In this document: positions 8,225 through 15,819 of the stretch, in pieces | How positions within the stretch are numbered: position 1 is the first letter of the stretch | How the letters are laid out: each line of letters begins with the position of its first letter | NCBI RefSeq assembly: GCF_007833215.1 | Contig: NZ_CP042239.1 | Span: forward strand, 3,160,001-3,224,000 | Direction of reading: 5' to 3' | From: Sphingomonas suaedae | GTDB lineage: Bacteria; Pseudomonadota; Alphaproteobacteria; Sphingomonadales; Sphingomonadaceae | DNA length: 64,000 nt | Translations under genes and position numbers: made by a program | The notes under the pieces: generated by a model | Database searches by the model: none | The model's input: the letters and a program-made list of their open reading frames with translations, nothing else | Told to the model about the DNA's origin: nothing

Positions 8225-8911
8225 ATGACTCTTCTCGCGCCGTCCGATTCCGCCGTCCTGACCCAGCCGGACCTTGGCGTGCTGCTCGATCCGCTGGCGC
8301 TCGCCATCGTGCTCGGCGGCACCGCGCTCAGCGTGCTGCTGCGCAACCGACTGGGCGATATCGGGCGCGCGCTTGCCGCGCTGGTAACGATGGGGCGGCG
8401 ACCGTTCGATGCCGAACCGCTGCTGGCGCAGGTCGCGTCGCTCGACCGGATCGCGCGGCGCCACGGGCTGATCGCGCTCGACCGGTCGGTAATCGAGGAT
8501 CCCGACATGGCCGCTGCGGTTGCCGCTGCGGTGGATGGCGACACCCCCGAACAGGTTGCGGCGCTCGTCGCCGACCGCGTGGCCGCGCGTGCCGAACGGC
8601 ACCGCGCGGTCATCGAATTGTGGAGCGGGGTCGCGGAGGCGGCGCCCGCCATGGGGCTGATCGGTACGATTTTCGGCCTAGTCCGCATGTTCGCGACGAT
8701 GGAGGATGCGGACCGGATCGGTGCGGCAATGGCAATCGCGCTGCTCGCCACCCTCTATGGCGCGCTGGTCGCCAATCTCGTCGCAATGCCCGTCACCGCA
8801 CGGTTGAAGCGGCTGGCTCGGGTCGAGGCGGCGGAGCGGATGCGGCTGGCCGCGCCGCTCGCGCTGCTCGCGACGCTCGAACGCGCGCGCAAGCGGGACA
8901 TTGCCGCGTGA
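8225..8911 (+). CDS. motA: Flagellar stator MotA-family protein
   Basis: 228 residues, shorter than enteric MotA (295). Hydrophobic segments near residues 20-40, 140-165 and 170-195 fit a MotA/TolQ/ExbB channel subunit. The conserved proline block A-P-A-M-G-L-I-G-T-I-F-G-L (about residues 142-154) and the second conserved proline in V-A-M-P-V-T are in place. The large cytoplasmic loop is rich in Arg and Glu, as needed for contact with FliG. With MotB it would form the ion-driven stator; whether protons or sodium is used cannot be read. The start overlaps the predicted transcription start, see the promoter entry. Confidence 0.85.
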   Translation: MTLLAPSDSAVLTQPDLGVLLDPLALAIVLGGTALSVLLRNRLGDIGRALAALVTMGRRPFDAEPLLAQVASLDRIARRHGLIALDRSVIEDPDMAAAVAAAVDGDTPEQVAALVADRVAARAERHRAVIELWSGVAEAAPAMGLIGTIFGLVRMFATMEDADRIGAAMAIALLATLYGALVANLVAMPVTARLKRLARVEAAERMRLAAPLALLATLERARKRDIAA

Positions 8912-9450
8912 TGCCCGCCATCACGTCCGACAGCTGGGACGACATCGCGCCCGCGCGCAGCGTGTGGCTCATCACGCTGGCCGATCTGGCACTGCTGCTG
9001 GTCGGCTTTTTCGTACTGCTTCAGGCCAACCGAACGCTCGACCGCGACGTGCTGTTCGCGGGTATGCGTGCGGGATTCGGAGTCGAGAGCCCGGCCGTTG
9101 CCGATCCGATGGCGGTGGCTCGTGCCCGCGTCGACGGTTTCGCGCCCGGCGGCACCGATGCCGATCTGCGTGCCGTGATCGACTGGGCGCGCGATGTCGC
9201 ACGCGACCCGCGCATCCGCATCACCGTCACCGGGTCGACCGACCCTCAGGGCGATGTCGATCCAGCCACCGGCAGCGCGGCGATCCTGGCCGCCGATCGC
9301 GCGCGTGCCGTCGCCGCCGCACTGGTGGCGCGGCGCGCGGTGTCGCCCGACCGCCTCATTCTTCGCGTCACCCCCGGCACGCGCCGCGCGGTGACCCTTT
9401 CCGTCGGCTTCGCCGGCGATTCGCACCTTCAGTCTGGAGACATCCGATGA
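8911..9450 (+). CDS. motB: Flagellar stator MotB-family protein, short form
   Basis: 179 residues, clearly shorter than usual MotB (250-310). One N-terminal helix, W-L-I-T-L-A-D-L-A-L-L-L-V-G-F-F-V-L-L, keeps the essential aspartate (about residue 24) that binds the ion. The C-terminal half is an OmpA-like peptidoglycan-binding domain (I-T-V-T-G-S-T-D-P-Q-G-D-V and A-A-D-R-A-R-A-V-A-A-A-L). The start codon shares one base with the motA stop (TGATG). The linker between helix and OmpA domain is short, so the plug segment may be reduced. Confidence 0.85.
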   Translation: MPAITSDSWDDIAPARSVWLITLADLALLLVGFFVLLQANRTLDRDVLFAGMRAGFGVESPAVADPMAVARARVDGFAPGGTDADLRAVIDWARDVARDPRIRITVTGSTDPQGDVDPATGSAAILAADRARAVAAALVARRAVSPDRLILRVTPGTRRAVTLSVGFAGDSHLQSGDIR

Positions 9451-9965
9451 TCGTCCTTTCGCTCCTGCTCGCCGCCGCTGCCACGCCCGGCGAATTCCAG
9501 TCGACCGAAGCGCTTGACCAGCTGGTCGAACGCTTTGCCGGCGCGCCGATCGGCGCCGAGGGCGGCGCGCGGGCGGCGGTGGACAAGAGGCTCAAGCTCG
9601 CTGCCTGCGATACGCCGCATCTCAGCTGGCGTTCGCCCGCCGAGGATGCGGTGGTGATTCGCTGCCAGGGTCCCCAGCAATGGCGCGTCTTCGTCGCCAT
9701 CAACGCGCTGCCCAAAGCAGCGCCGGCGCAGGTCGCCGCCGTCCGTCCGGTGGCGCCGGTCAAGGCTGAGGCGATCATCAAGCGCGGCGATCCGGTGATG
9801 CTGGAGGCGGGCGCGGCAGGCTTTTCGATTACGCGTGAGGGGGTGGCGATGGCCGATGCCGTTGCGGGCGCGCGCGTGCCGGTGAAGGTCCATGACAAAC
9901 GCCCGCCGGTCGCGGCGATCGCGCTCGAACCGGGTCGTGCGCGGCTGCCCGGATTCGGCGACTGA
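9447..9965 (+). CDS. flgA: Flagellar P-ring assembly chaperone FlgA
   Basis: 172 residues with a short N-terminal signal (M-I-V-L-S-L-L-L-A-A-A-A). The C-terminal part has the SAF-like pattern of FlgA: V-K-A-E-A-I-I-K-R-G-D-P-V-M-L-E-A-G and M-A-D-A-V-A-G-A-R-V-P-V-K-V. FlgA assists FlgI polymerisation in the periplasm. The start ATG overlaps the motB stop by four bases. Placing flgA behind motAB rather than in the flgB operon is unusual compared with enterics but consistent with one regulated set. Confidence 0.88.
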   Translation: MIVLSLLLAAAATPGEFQSTEALDQLVERFAGAPIGAEGGARAAVDKRLKLAACDTPHLSWRSPAEDAVVIRCQGPQQWRVFVAINALPKAAPAQVAAVRPVAPVKAEAIIKRGDPVMLEAGAAGFSITREGVAMADAVAGARVPVKVHDKRPPVAAIALEPGRARLPGFGD

Positions 9966-9974
9966 ATTTTTTGC

Positions 9975-10001
9975 TAAAGCTCCGCGCAAAGGGGTCGTTC
10001 A
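9975..10001 (+). promoter_or_regulatory. Possible sigma-28 (FliA) promoter of flgM
   Basis: TAAAGCTC, exactly 11 bases, then GTCGTTCA, compared with the enteric consensus TAAAGTTT-N11-GCCGATAA: 11 of 16 positions match. It lies between flgA and flgM, where a FliA-dependent flgM promoter is expected from other flagellar systems. The match is moderate and was found by eye. Confidence 0.3.
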
Positions 10002-10035
10002 GGCGTATGTCAGCAGAACGAAAAGGGTTGCAGAC

Positions 10036-10320
10036 ATGGTGGATCCAATTGGCTTCAAGCCTGTATCGAATGCCAGCCGGCTGACGCCGGTGGCGCCGAC
10101 CGCACCCGTGCGGGCGGCGGAGGGCGCGACACAGGCTGCGCAGACCAGCACCGCCGCGTCGCTCACCCAGAACGCTGCGGCGAGCGCGCCGGTCGATGCA
10201 GAGCGCGTCGCGCGGATCAAGAAGGCGATTGCCGATGGCAAGTTCCCCTTGGTCCCCTCGACCGTCGCGGATCGGCTGCTGGCGCTCAAGCTGCAATGGA
10301 ACCCCAATGAACAGGCGTGA
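10036..10320 (+). CDS. flgM: Anti-sigma-28 factor FlgM
   Basis: 94 residues, typical FlgM size. After a disordered Ala/Thr/Pro-rich N-terminus, the C-terminal sigma-binding part reads V-D-A-E-R-V-A-R-I-K-K-A-I-A-D-G-K-F-P-L-V-P-S-T-V-A-D-R-L-L, the classic FlgM pattern. It holds FliA inactive until the hook is finished and FlgM is exported. An AAAAGGG ribosome site precedes ATG 10036. flgN overlaps the end by 14 bases, the normal flgMN order. Confidence 0.92.
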   Translation: MVDPIGFKPVSNASRLTPVAPTAPVRAAEGATQAAQTSTAASLTQNAAASAPVDAERVARIKKAIADGKFPLVPSTVADRLLALKLQWNPNEQA

Positions 10321-10627
10321 CGCCCTGGTCCGGGTGATCGACGCGCTGCACGCCGAGATCGACGCGTTGAAGAAGAACGATGTCGCCGCGCTCGAACGCG
10401 CGACGCGGGAGAAGCTGATCGGGATCGAAGCGGTGGGGGCCGCCAATGACGACGATCCGGCGCTGGCCGGGGAATTGCGGGTGCTGGCGGAAGAGGCGCA
10501 TCGCCTCAACGAAAGTTGCCGCATCTATGTCAACCTGATGGCCGCCAATGTGCGGCGGCGGCTGCACGCGCTGACCGGCAATGATTTGCCGTCCTACCGG
10601 CCGGGCATTGCCGGGGCATTCTCCTAA
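10307..10627 (+). CDS. flgN: FlgN-like export chaperone for hook-associated proteins
   Basis: 106 residues, mainly helical, starting at an ATG inside the end of flgM. Sequence similarity to known FlgN is low by eye, but size, helical heptads (L-V-R-V-I-D-A-L-H-A-E-I-D-A-L-K) and position directly behind flgM support the call. FlgN binds FlgK and FlgL in the cytoplasm before export. Its last 55 bases contain three TTGCCG/CGGCAA motifs that may serve the promoter downstream. Confidence 0.75.
   Translation: MNRRDALVRVIDALHAEIDALKKNDVAALERATREKLIGIEAVGAANDDDPALAGELRVLAEEAHRLNESCRIYVNLMAANVRRRLHALTGNDLPSYRPGIAGAFS
10575..10614. promoter_or_regulatory. TTGCCG/CGGCAA dyad and extra copy upstream of a sigma-54 promoter
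   Basis: CCGGCAA-tgat-TTGCCG (10575-10591) repeats the dyad found at 8106-8123 with the same four-base spacing; a third copy, TTGCCGG, starts at 10608, two helical turns after the second. The cluster sits in the end of flgN, about 110-145 bases before the sigma-54 site at 10720, a usual enhancer distance. Confidence 0.5.
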
Positions 10628-10644
10628 ACGGTCCGCGCTACCGC

Positions 10645-10701
10645 CACCCCAGCGAAAGCTGGGGTCTTTACAGGCCGAAGACCCCAGCTTTCGCTGGGGT
10701 G
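10645..10701. repeat. REPIN-like palindrome, family A copy 1
   Basis: A perfect 24-bp inverted repeat with a nine-base loop. Each arm contains CCCCAGCGAAAGCTGGGG, itself a 7-bp stem closed by a GAAA tetraloop, so the element can fold as two hairpins or one long one. It lies between flgN and the sigma-54 promoter and may end the flgMN transcript. Related copies are at 41153-41230 and 54688-54760. Confidence 0.85.
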
Positions 10702-10719
10702 ACGACAATCTCGAATAAC

Positions 10720-10735
10720 TGGCACGTCTTTTGCT
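10720..10735 (+). promoter_or_regulatory. Sigma-54 promoter of the transglycosylase-flhA-fliA unit
   Basis: TGGCAC-GTCTT-TTGCT is a full match to the -24/-12 consensus. The predicted start, near 10745, leaves a leader of about 28 bases to ATG 10773. It would place flhA and the sigma-28 gene fliA under RpoN and the FlbD-like activator. Confidence 0.8.
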
Positions 10736-10772
10736 GATCGCTCCCTACCCAGGGGAATGAGAAGCACAGCGG

Positions 10773-11648
10773 ATGAGCGTACCTTCGATCGGAGCCAGGA
10801 CGAACGTCACCACGGCGATCGCCACGGCAAGCCAGAAGACCGGCATCGACTTCAACTATCTGCTGGGCCAGGCCCAGGTGGAAAGCGGGATGCGCGCCGA
10901 TGCGCGCGCGCGCACCTCCAGCGCGACCGGTCTCTATCAGTTCATCGAACAAAGCTGGCTCGGCGTGGTCAAGGAGCACGGCCAGAAGCACGGCCTTGGC
11001 TGGGCCGCGGACAGCATCAAACGGACATCGTCTGGCCGGTTCGTGGTCAGCGATGCGGCAACGCGCCAGGCGATCCTGTCGCTGCGCACCGATCCGAACG
11101 CCGCCTCGGTCATGGCGGCCGAACATGCCAGCGACAACAAGGATGCGCTCGAAGCCTCGCTCGGGCGCGAGGCGACCGGAACCGACCTCTATATGGCGCA
11201 TTTCCTGGGCCTTGGCGGCGCGCGCAAATTCCTGCGCGCGATGGATGCCGACCCGGATCGCGGCGCGGCGGGCATGTTCCCTGCCGCCGCGCGCGCCAAT
11301 CGCAATATCTTCTATGCGCCCGACGGATCGCAGCGCTCGCTCGGTCAGATTTACGAACGGTTCGCGGGCAAGCTCGACAAGGGCGCGGCGGCGGTCGGCG
11401 CCACCGGCCTTGCCTCGGGATCGCTCGACGCGAAGTTCGAACAGCTCGTCCAGTCGCTGGGCGAGGATGTCGAGGTGGTGCTGGGCAATGACGCGGTCGC
11501 GCAGGATCGCGGCTGGCTGACCACGCTCGACCGGCTGGAAAGCGCAGGAAGGCTGAAGGCGTCTGCACTGCCGACGGTCAATCCGCTGCGCCCGACGCCG
11601 GAAACGGCCAAGCTCGCCTATCTGATGCTCGCGCGGCTGGGAGCCTGA
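10773..11648 (+). CDS. Lytic transglycosylase with SLT domain, probably flagellar
   Basis: 291 residues. The SLT catalytic pattern is seen: F-N-Y-L-L-G-Q-A-Q-V-E-S-G-M at about residues 27-40 with the catalytic glutamate, then S-S-A-T-G-L-Y-Q-F-I-E-Q-S-W and a later Y-M-A-H-F-L-G. No clear signal peptide is present, so export may use the flagellar pathway. It lies between flgMN and flhA behind a sigma-54 promoter and could open peptidoglycan for the rod, the job missing from the short FlgJ. SltF-type enzymes play that role in related bacteria; orthology is not proven. Confidence 0.85.
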   Translation: MSVPSIGARTNVTTAIATASQKTGIDFNYLLGQAQVESGMRADARARTSSATGLYQFIEQSWLGVVKEHGQKHGLGWAADSIKRTSSGRFVVSDAATRQAILSLRTDPNAASVMAAEHASDNKDALEASLGREATGTDLYMAHFLGLGGARKFLRAMDADPDRGAAGMFPAAARANRNIFYAPDGSQRSLGQIYERFAGKLDKGAAAVGATGLASGSLDAKFEQLVQSLGEDVEVVLGNDAVAQDRGWLTTLDRLESAGRLKASALPTVNPLRPTPETAKLAYLMLARLGA

Positions 11649-11654
11649 TCCGCA

Positions 11655-13745
11655 ATGACCGCACTGACGTTCCAGCAGAATCTCGTCCCCGCGCTGAAGG
11701 GCTTCGCGCTGCCGGTCGCCATCCTCGTGCTCGTCGCGATGATGGTCGTGCCGGTTCCGACCTTCCTGCTCGACGTTTTCTTCATCATGAACATCATCAT
11801 CAGCCTCGCCGTGCTGATGGTTGCCCTCAACGCGCAAAAGCCGCTCGACTTCTCCGCCTTTCCCACGGTGCTGCTGTTCGCGACGCTGTTCCGGCTCGGC
11901 CTCAACGTCGCCTCGACCCGCGTCGTGCTGGGCCATGGCCATGAGGGCGAGGCCGCGGCGGGCCATGTGATCGAGGCGTTCGGGACCTTCATGATCGGCG
12001 GCGACTATGTCGTCGGCCTGTTCGTCTTCGCGATCCTGATCATCATCAACATGATCGTGGTGACCAAGGGCGCGGGCCGCGTGTCCGAAGTGTCGGCGCG
12101 CTTCACCCTCGATGCCTTGCCCGGCAAGCAGATGGCGATCGATGCCGACCTAAACGCCGGCCTCATCACGCCGGACGAGGCCAAGACGCGCCGTGTCGAG
12201 GTGTCGACCGAGGCCGACTTCTACGGCGCGATGGACGGTTCGTCGAAGTTCGTGAAGGGCGATGCGATCGCCGGCCTGCTGATCCTGTTCATCAACGTGA
12301 TCGGCGGCCTGATCCTCGGCCCGGTCAGCCATGGCCTGTCGCTGGGCGAGGCGGCGCAGACCTATGTGCTGCTCGCCATCGGCGATGCGCTGGTCGCGCA
12401 GATTCCCGCATTGCTGCTCTCGATCGCCGCTGCGGCGATCGTCACCCGCGTCGCGTCGAGCACGGATCAGGACCTCACCGGACAGATCGGCACCCAGTTC
12501 GGCAGCCACCGTACCTGGACCCCGGTCGCGGTCATCACCGGCCTGCTCGGCCTGCTGCCCGGAATGCCCGCCTTCATCATCCTTCCCGCCGCCGCCGGAT
12601 CGGGCTTCATGGCGTGGAAGATGTACCGCGCGAGCAAGCTGCCGCCCCCGCCCGCAACCGTCGCGCCTACCGAACCCACCGATCCCTCACGCATCGGCTG
12701 GGACGAGGTGACCGATAACATGCAGGTGATGATCGACATCGGCTATGGCCTGGTGCCGCTGGTCGATGAGCGCCGCGGCGGTGCGCTGATGGGCCGGATC
12801 ACCGGCGTGCGGCGCCAGCTGTCGAAGGAGCTCGGCTTCGTCGTGCCGCAGGTGCGGGTGCGCGACGACATCAACATGCAGCCCTTTGCCTATCGCATCG
12901 TCGTCGGCGGTGTGGTGATCGGCGAGGACAGCGTCTCGCCCGACGAGATGCTGGCGCTCGATACCGGCCAGGCGGTCGGCAGCCTTCCGGGCAAGAAGGT
13001 GAAGGATCCGACCTTCGGTCTCGACGCGATCTGGATCGCCGCGGCGGATGCCGATGCGGCGACGGGGCAGGGCTGGCTGGTGGTCGATCCCGGCACGGTG
13101 ATGGCGACCCACCTCAACCAGACGCTGATCCAGAATGCCGCCGACCTGCTGGGTCCGGACGAGGTCCAGGCGCTGCTCGACGGGCTGCGCGAGCGCGCGG
13201 CACAGCTGGTCGCCTCGCTCTCGCCCAACCCGCTGCCGATCACGACGCTGACCCAGGTGCTGCGCGGCCTGCTCGCGGAGAATATCCCGCTCAAGGAATT
13301 CCGCCGCATTGCCGCCGCGATCGCGCTCGCCGCGCAGAAGAGCGCGGACGCCGACGAGATCATCGAGCTGATCCGCCCCGAGCTCGGCCCGCTGATCATT
13401 CAGCGGCTGTGCGGGGTGCGCGAACCGCTTCGGGTGATGACGTTGGAGGGGCAGCTCGAGGCGCTGCTCGGCCAGGCGGTGCGCTCCGATCCCGCCAAGC
13501 GCCACACCATCGAGCCCGATCTCGGCCGCCGCATCGTCGACGCGCTCCAGCGCGCCGCGCAGCCTTTGGTGTCCGAAGCCAAGCCCTTTGCCCTGGTCGT
13601 CCAGCCGTCGATCCGCATCGCGATCCGTAAGCTGGTCCGCACCGTGTTGCCGGATACCCCCGTGATGAGCTTTTTCGAGGTTCCCGAAGACAAGTCGGTC
13701 GAAGTCGTCGCCGTGATCGGCGCACCGGAGGCGCTTGCCGCATGA
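11655..13745 (+). CDS. flhA: Flagellar export gate protein FlhA
   Basis: 696 residues, the standard FlhA length. About eight N-terminal membrane helices (residues 15-325) include the FHIPEP signature F-R-L-G-L-N-V-A-S-T-R. The C-terminal cytoplasmic domain (about 345-696) holds V-R-V-R-D-D-I-N-M-Q-P and the block G-L-R-E-R-A-A-Q-L. FlhA forms the ring-shaped export gate that receives substrate-chaperone complexes. The fliA start overlaps the stop by four bases. Confidence 0.96.
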   Translation: MTALTFQQNLVPALKGFALPVAILVLVAMMVVPVPTFLLDVFFIMNIIISLAVLMVALNAQKPLDFSAFPTVLLFATLFRLGLNVASTRVVLGHGHEGEAAAGHVIEAFGTFMIGGDYVVGLFVFAILIIINMIVVTKGAGRVSEVSARFTLDALPGKQMAIDADLNAGLITPDEAKTRRVEVSTEADFYGAMDGSSKFVKGDAIAGLLILFINVIGGLILGPVSHGLSLGEAAQTYVLLAIGDALVAQIPALLLSIAAAAIVTRVASSTDQDLTGQIGTQFGSHRTWTPVAVITGLLGLLPGMPAFIILPAAAGSGFMAWKMYRASKLPPPPATVAPTEPTDPSRIGWDEVTDNMQVMIDIGYGLVPLVDERRGGALMGRITGVRRQLSKELGFVVPQVRVRDDINMQPFAYRIVVGGVVIGEDSVSPDEMLALDTGQAVGSLPGKKVKDPTFGLDAIWIAAADADAATGQGWLVVDPGTVMATHLNQTLIQNAADLLGPDEVQALLDGLRERAAQLVASLSPNPLPITTLTQVLRGLLAENIPLKEFRRIAAAIALAAQKSADADEIIELIRPELGPLIIQRLCGVREPLRVMTLEGQLEALLGQAVRSDPAKRHTIEPDLGRRIVDALQRAAQPLVSEAKPFALVVQPSIRIAIRKLVRTVLPDTPVMSFFEVPEDKSVEVVAVIGAPEALAA

Positions 13746-14482
13746 CCTACCAGCCAGCCCCCAACGAATTCGCCCTGACCTATGCGCGCACCGGCGAGAC
13801 CCGGCGCGACATGGATGCGCTGGTGCGCAAGCATATGCCGCTTGTCCGGCGCCTCGCCTGGCACGTCCATGGATCGATGAGCGCGCTGATCGATGTCGAG
13901 GATCTGGTCCAGATCGGCCTCGTCGCGCTGGTCGAGGCATCGACGAGCTTCGAGGATCGTGGTCTCGTCAGCTTCGACCAGTATCTCCATACCCGCGTGC
14001 GCGGCGCGATGATCGACGAATTGCGGCGACAGGCGACGCTGACCCGCGGCGCGATGAAGCGGCGGCGTGCCTATCAGGATGCGGTCGCGGCGCTCAGCGT
14101 CGATGGCGGGAGGCCCGACGAAGCGGCGGTCGCGGCGCGGCTGGGCGTCAGCGTCGACAAGCTGCGCAGCGACTATGCGACGGCGGAGGCGGTGCGTTTC
14201 GACCCGATCGACGATGTCTATTCGGACGAGGGCCCGTGGTTCATGTCTGACGAACCCAGCGCCTTCGACCAGCTCGCCGATGCCGACCAGCGCGAGGCGC
14301 TGATCGGCGCGATTTCCGAACTGCCGGAAAAGGAGCAGCTGGTGATCCAGCTCTATTATGTCGAGGAACTGAATCTCGAAGAAATCGGCCAGGTGCTCGG
14401 CGTCGGCGCCGCGCGCGTGTGCCAGATCAAGAAGAGCGCGCATGATCGGCTGAAGAAGGGGCTGATGCGGCGGCTGGGGTAG
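13742..14482 (+). CDS. fliA: Flagellar sigma factor FliA (sigma-28)
   Basis: 246 residues, normal for FliA. Region 2 appears as M-P-L-V-R-R-L-A-W-H-V (about residues 31-41) with D-V-E-D-L-V-Q-I-G-L-V-A-L; region 4 ends with I-G-Q-V-L-G-V-G-A-A-R-V-C-Q-I-K-K-S-A-H. It would direct RNA polymerase to late flagellar genes, held back by FlgM. Overlap with flhA suggests coupling. The stop codon lies at the border of a long palindromic repeat that probably ends transcription. Confidence 0.95.
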   Translation: MTYQPAPNEFALTYARTGETRRDMDALVRKHMPLVRRLAWHVHGSMSALIDVEDLVQIGLVALVEASTSFEDRGLVSFDQYLHTRVRGAMIDELRRQATLTRGAMKRRRAYQDAVAALSVDGGRPDEAAVAARLGVSVDKLRSDYATAEAVRFDPIDDVYSDEGPWFMSDEPSAFDQLADADQREALIGAISELPEKEQLVIQLYYVEELNLEEIGQVLGVGAARVCQIKKSAHDRLKKGLMRRLG

Positions 14483-14606
14483 AGTCGTTTTCAGTTAGGC
14501 GGCACCGGCCCGCTCCCCCACCCGGCAACCCACCGCCAGTGTATTCTATGGGTGGTCGGGTGGGGGAGCGGACCGGTGCCGTGTCAGCGTTGCCGAAAGC
14601 GACTCT
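14481..14606. repeat. Long palindromic repeat, family B copy 1
   Basis: Nested inverted repeat filling the gap between two convergent stop codons. Core arms are GGCACCGGCCCGCTCCCCC on the left and its near complement at 14560-14580; the outer ends are AGAGTCG and CGACTCT. The centre reads CAGTGTATTCTATGGGTGG, shared with copy 3 at 35969-36048 in the opposite orientation. It can serve as a two-way terminator for fliA and the hydrolase. Confidence 0.8.
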
Positions 14607-15741
14607 AACTACCCTCGCGTGCCCATTTCTCGAAACGTGCCGCATAGGGTGAATCCGGATCGAGCAGCGCGATCAGGTCCCGCATCGGCGCAATGCCGCG
14701 GCGCATCGGCACGTTCAAAAAGATGATAAGGCCGTCGCGTGAGGGCAGGTCGCTATAGGCGATGGTGAGTTGCGACCAGTCACCGCCCTCATGCCCGATC
14801 GTCCGGCGACCGCCCATATCGACCATGTCGAAGCCCAGGCCGTAGCCCTGACGCTTCGGACAGATCACGCGCGGCTGGGTGCAATCGACCACCGATTCCC
14901 CGCCGCGATCGGTGACGATGCGATTCCGCTCGCGCCGCAGGCCGATGCCGTAGCCGCCGCCGTCGCTGATCGCGGCCATCACCTTTGCATAGTCACGCAG
15001 CGTGATGAGCATCCCGCCCGCTGCCGACCATTGGCCCTCCGGCCAGCAAAAGCCCGGTCGGCATCCGGGATCGTAACGCTTGCCCTGCTCGTCGACGCCC
15101 AGCGCGACATTGACGCGATCGGCCCGATCAACCGTCAGCGTCGCGGAGGTGACGCCGATCGGGCGGAGGAGATAGCGATCGGCCAGCACCGGAAAACTGG
15201 CGCCATGTCTGCGCTCCATCGCGCGCCAGAGATATTCGATCCCCTCGCCCGAATAACCATAGCCGCTGCCGGGATTGCGTTCGAAGGCCAGCTTTCTGTC
15301 GGCACGGAAGAGACGCCAGTTGGGCAGGCCGCTGCGATGGGTCAGGATCATCCGCGCAGTGAGCAGTCGGTGACGCGGGTCGCCTTGCACATCGGGGTCG
15401 ACCCAATAGCGGGAAAGCGGCGTGTCGAGCTCAGCCTGGCCCGCAGCCACCATGCGCAGATAGGTCTCGGCCGCAACTGTCTTGGTGATCGACGCGACGT
15501 CAAACCGCGTGTCCGGATTGGCCGGGGTTCCACCCGCATCGCCATGGTAATGTTCGAACACCAGGCGACCGCCGCGCATCACGCCGATCCCGGCGGTCGT
15601 GATTCCGCCCTTCGTCAGGATTGCATCGATCTGGCCATGCAGGACGGGCTCCGCGACCGGCAAGGGCGACGGGCCCGGCCCGGCGGATGGCGTGGCGCAG
15701 CCGGCGAGGGCGAGCGGGAGAGCGAGGAGAAAGCGGATCAT
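14605..15741 (-). CDS. Lipoprotein serine hydrolase, beta-lactamase class C family
   Basis: 378 residues from ATG 15741, which gives a lipoprotein signal (M-I-R-F-L-L-A-L-P-L-A-L-A-G-C, cysteine at 15). The catalytic S-x-x-K is S-I-T-K in D-V-A-S-I-T-K-T-V-A, and the class C layout continues with M-I-L-T-H-R-S-G-L-P-N-W. The real substrate is unknown: members include peptidases, esterases and penicillin-binding proteins. AAGGG lies before the start. It is convergent with fliA and belongs to the non-flagellar block. Confidence 0.85.
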   Translation of the reverse strand: MIRFLLALPLALAGCATPSAGPGPSPLPVAEPVLHGQIDAILTKGGITTAGIGVMRGGRLVFEHYHGDAGGTPANPDTRFDVASITKTVAAETYLRMVAAGQAELDTPLSRYWVDPDVQGDPRHRLLTARMILTHRSGLPNWRLFRADRKLAFERNPGSGYGYSGEGIEYLWRAMERRHGASFPVLADRYLLRPIGVTSATLTVDRADRVNVALGVDEQGKRYDPGCRPGFCWPEGQWSAAGGMLITLRDYAKVMAAISDGGGYGIGLRRERNRIVTDRGGESVVDCTQPRVICPKRQGYGLGFDMVDMGGRRTIGHEGGDWSQLTIAYSDLPSRDGLIIFLNVPMRRGIAPMRDLIALLDPDSPYAARFEKWAREGS

Positions 15742-15819
15742 GCCGTGACCCTTGCCGTCCGCCGGAGCCCTTCTGCGGAAAATCCGGTGAAGTGACACCA
15801 GCGCAGCGTGAAGCGACAA

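Noticed and set aside
8016..8751. N-terminal extension of flgB to 371 codons
   Set aside because: It runs through the promoter region and antisense to motA; FlgB orthologues are about 120-140 residues and a ribosome site precedes 8001.
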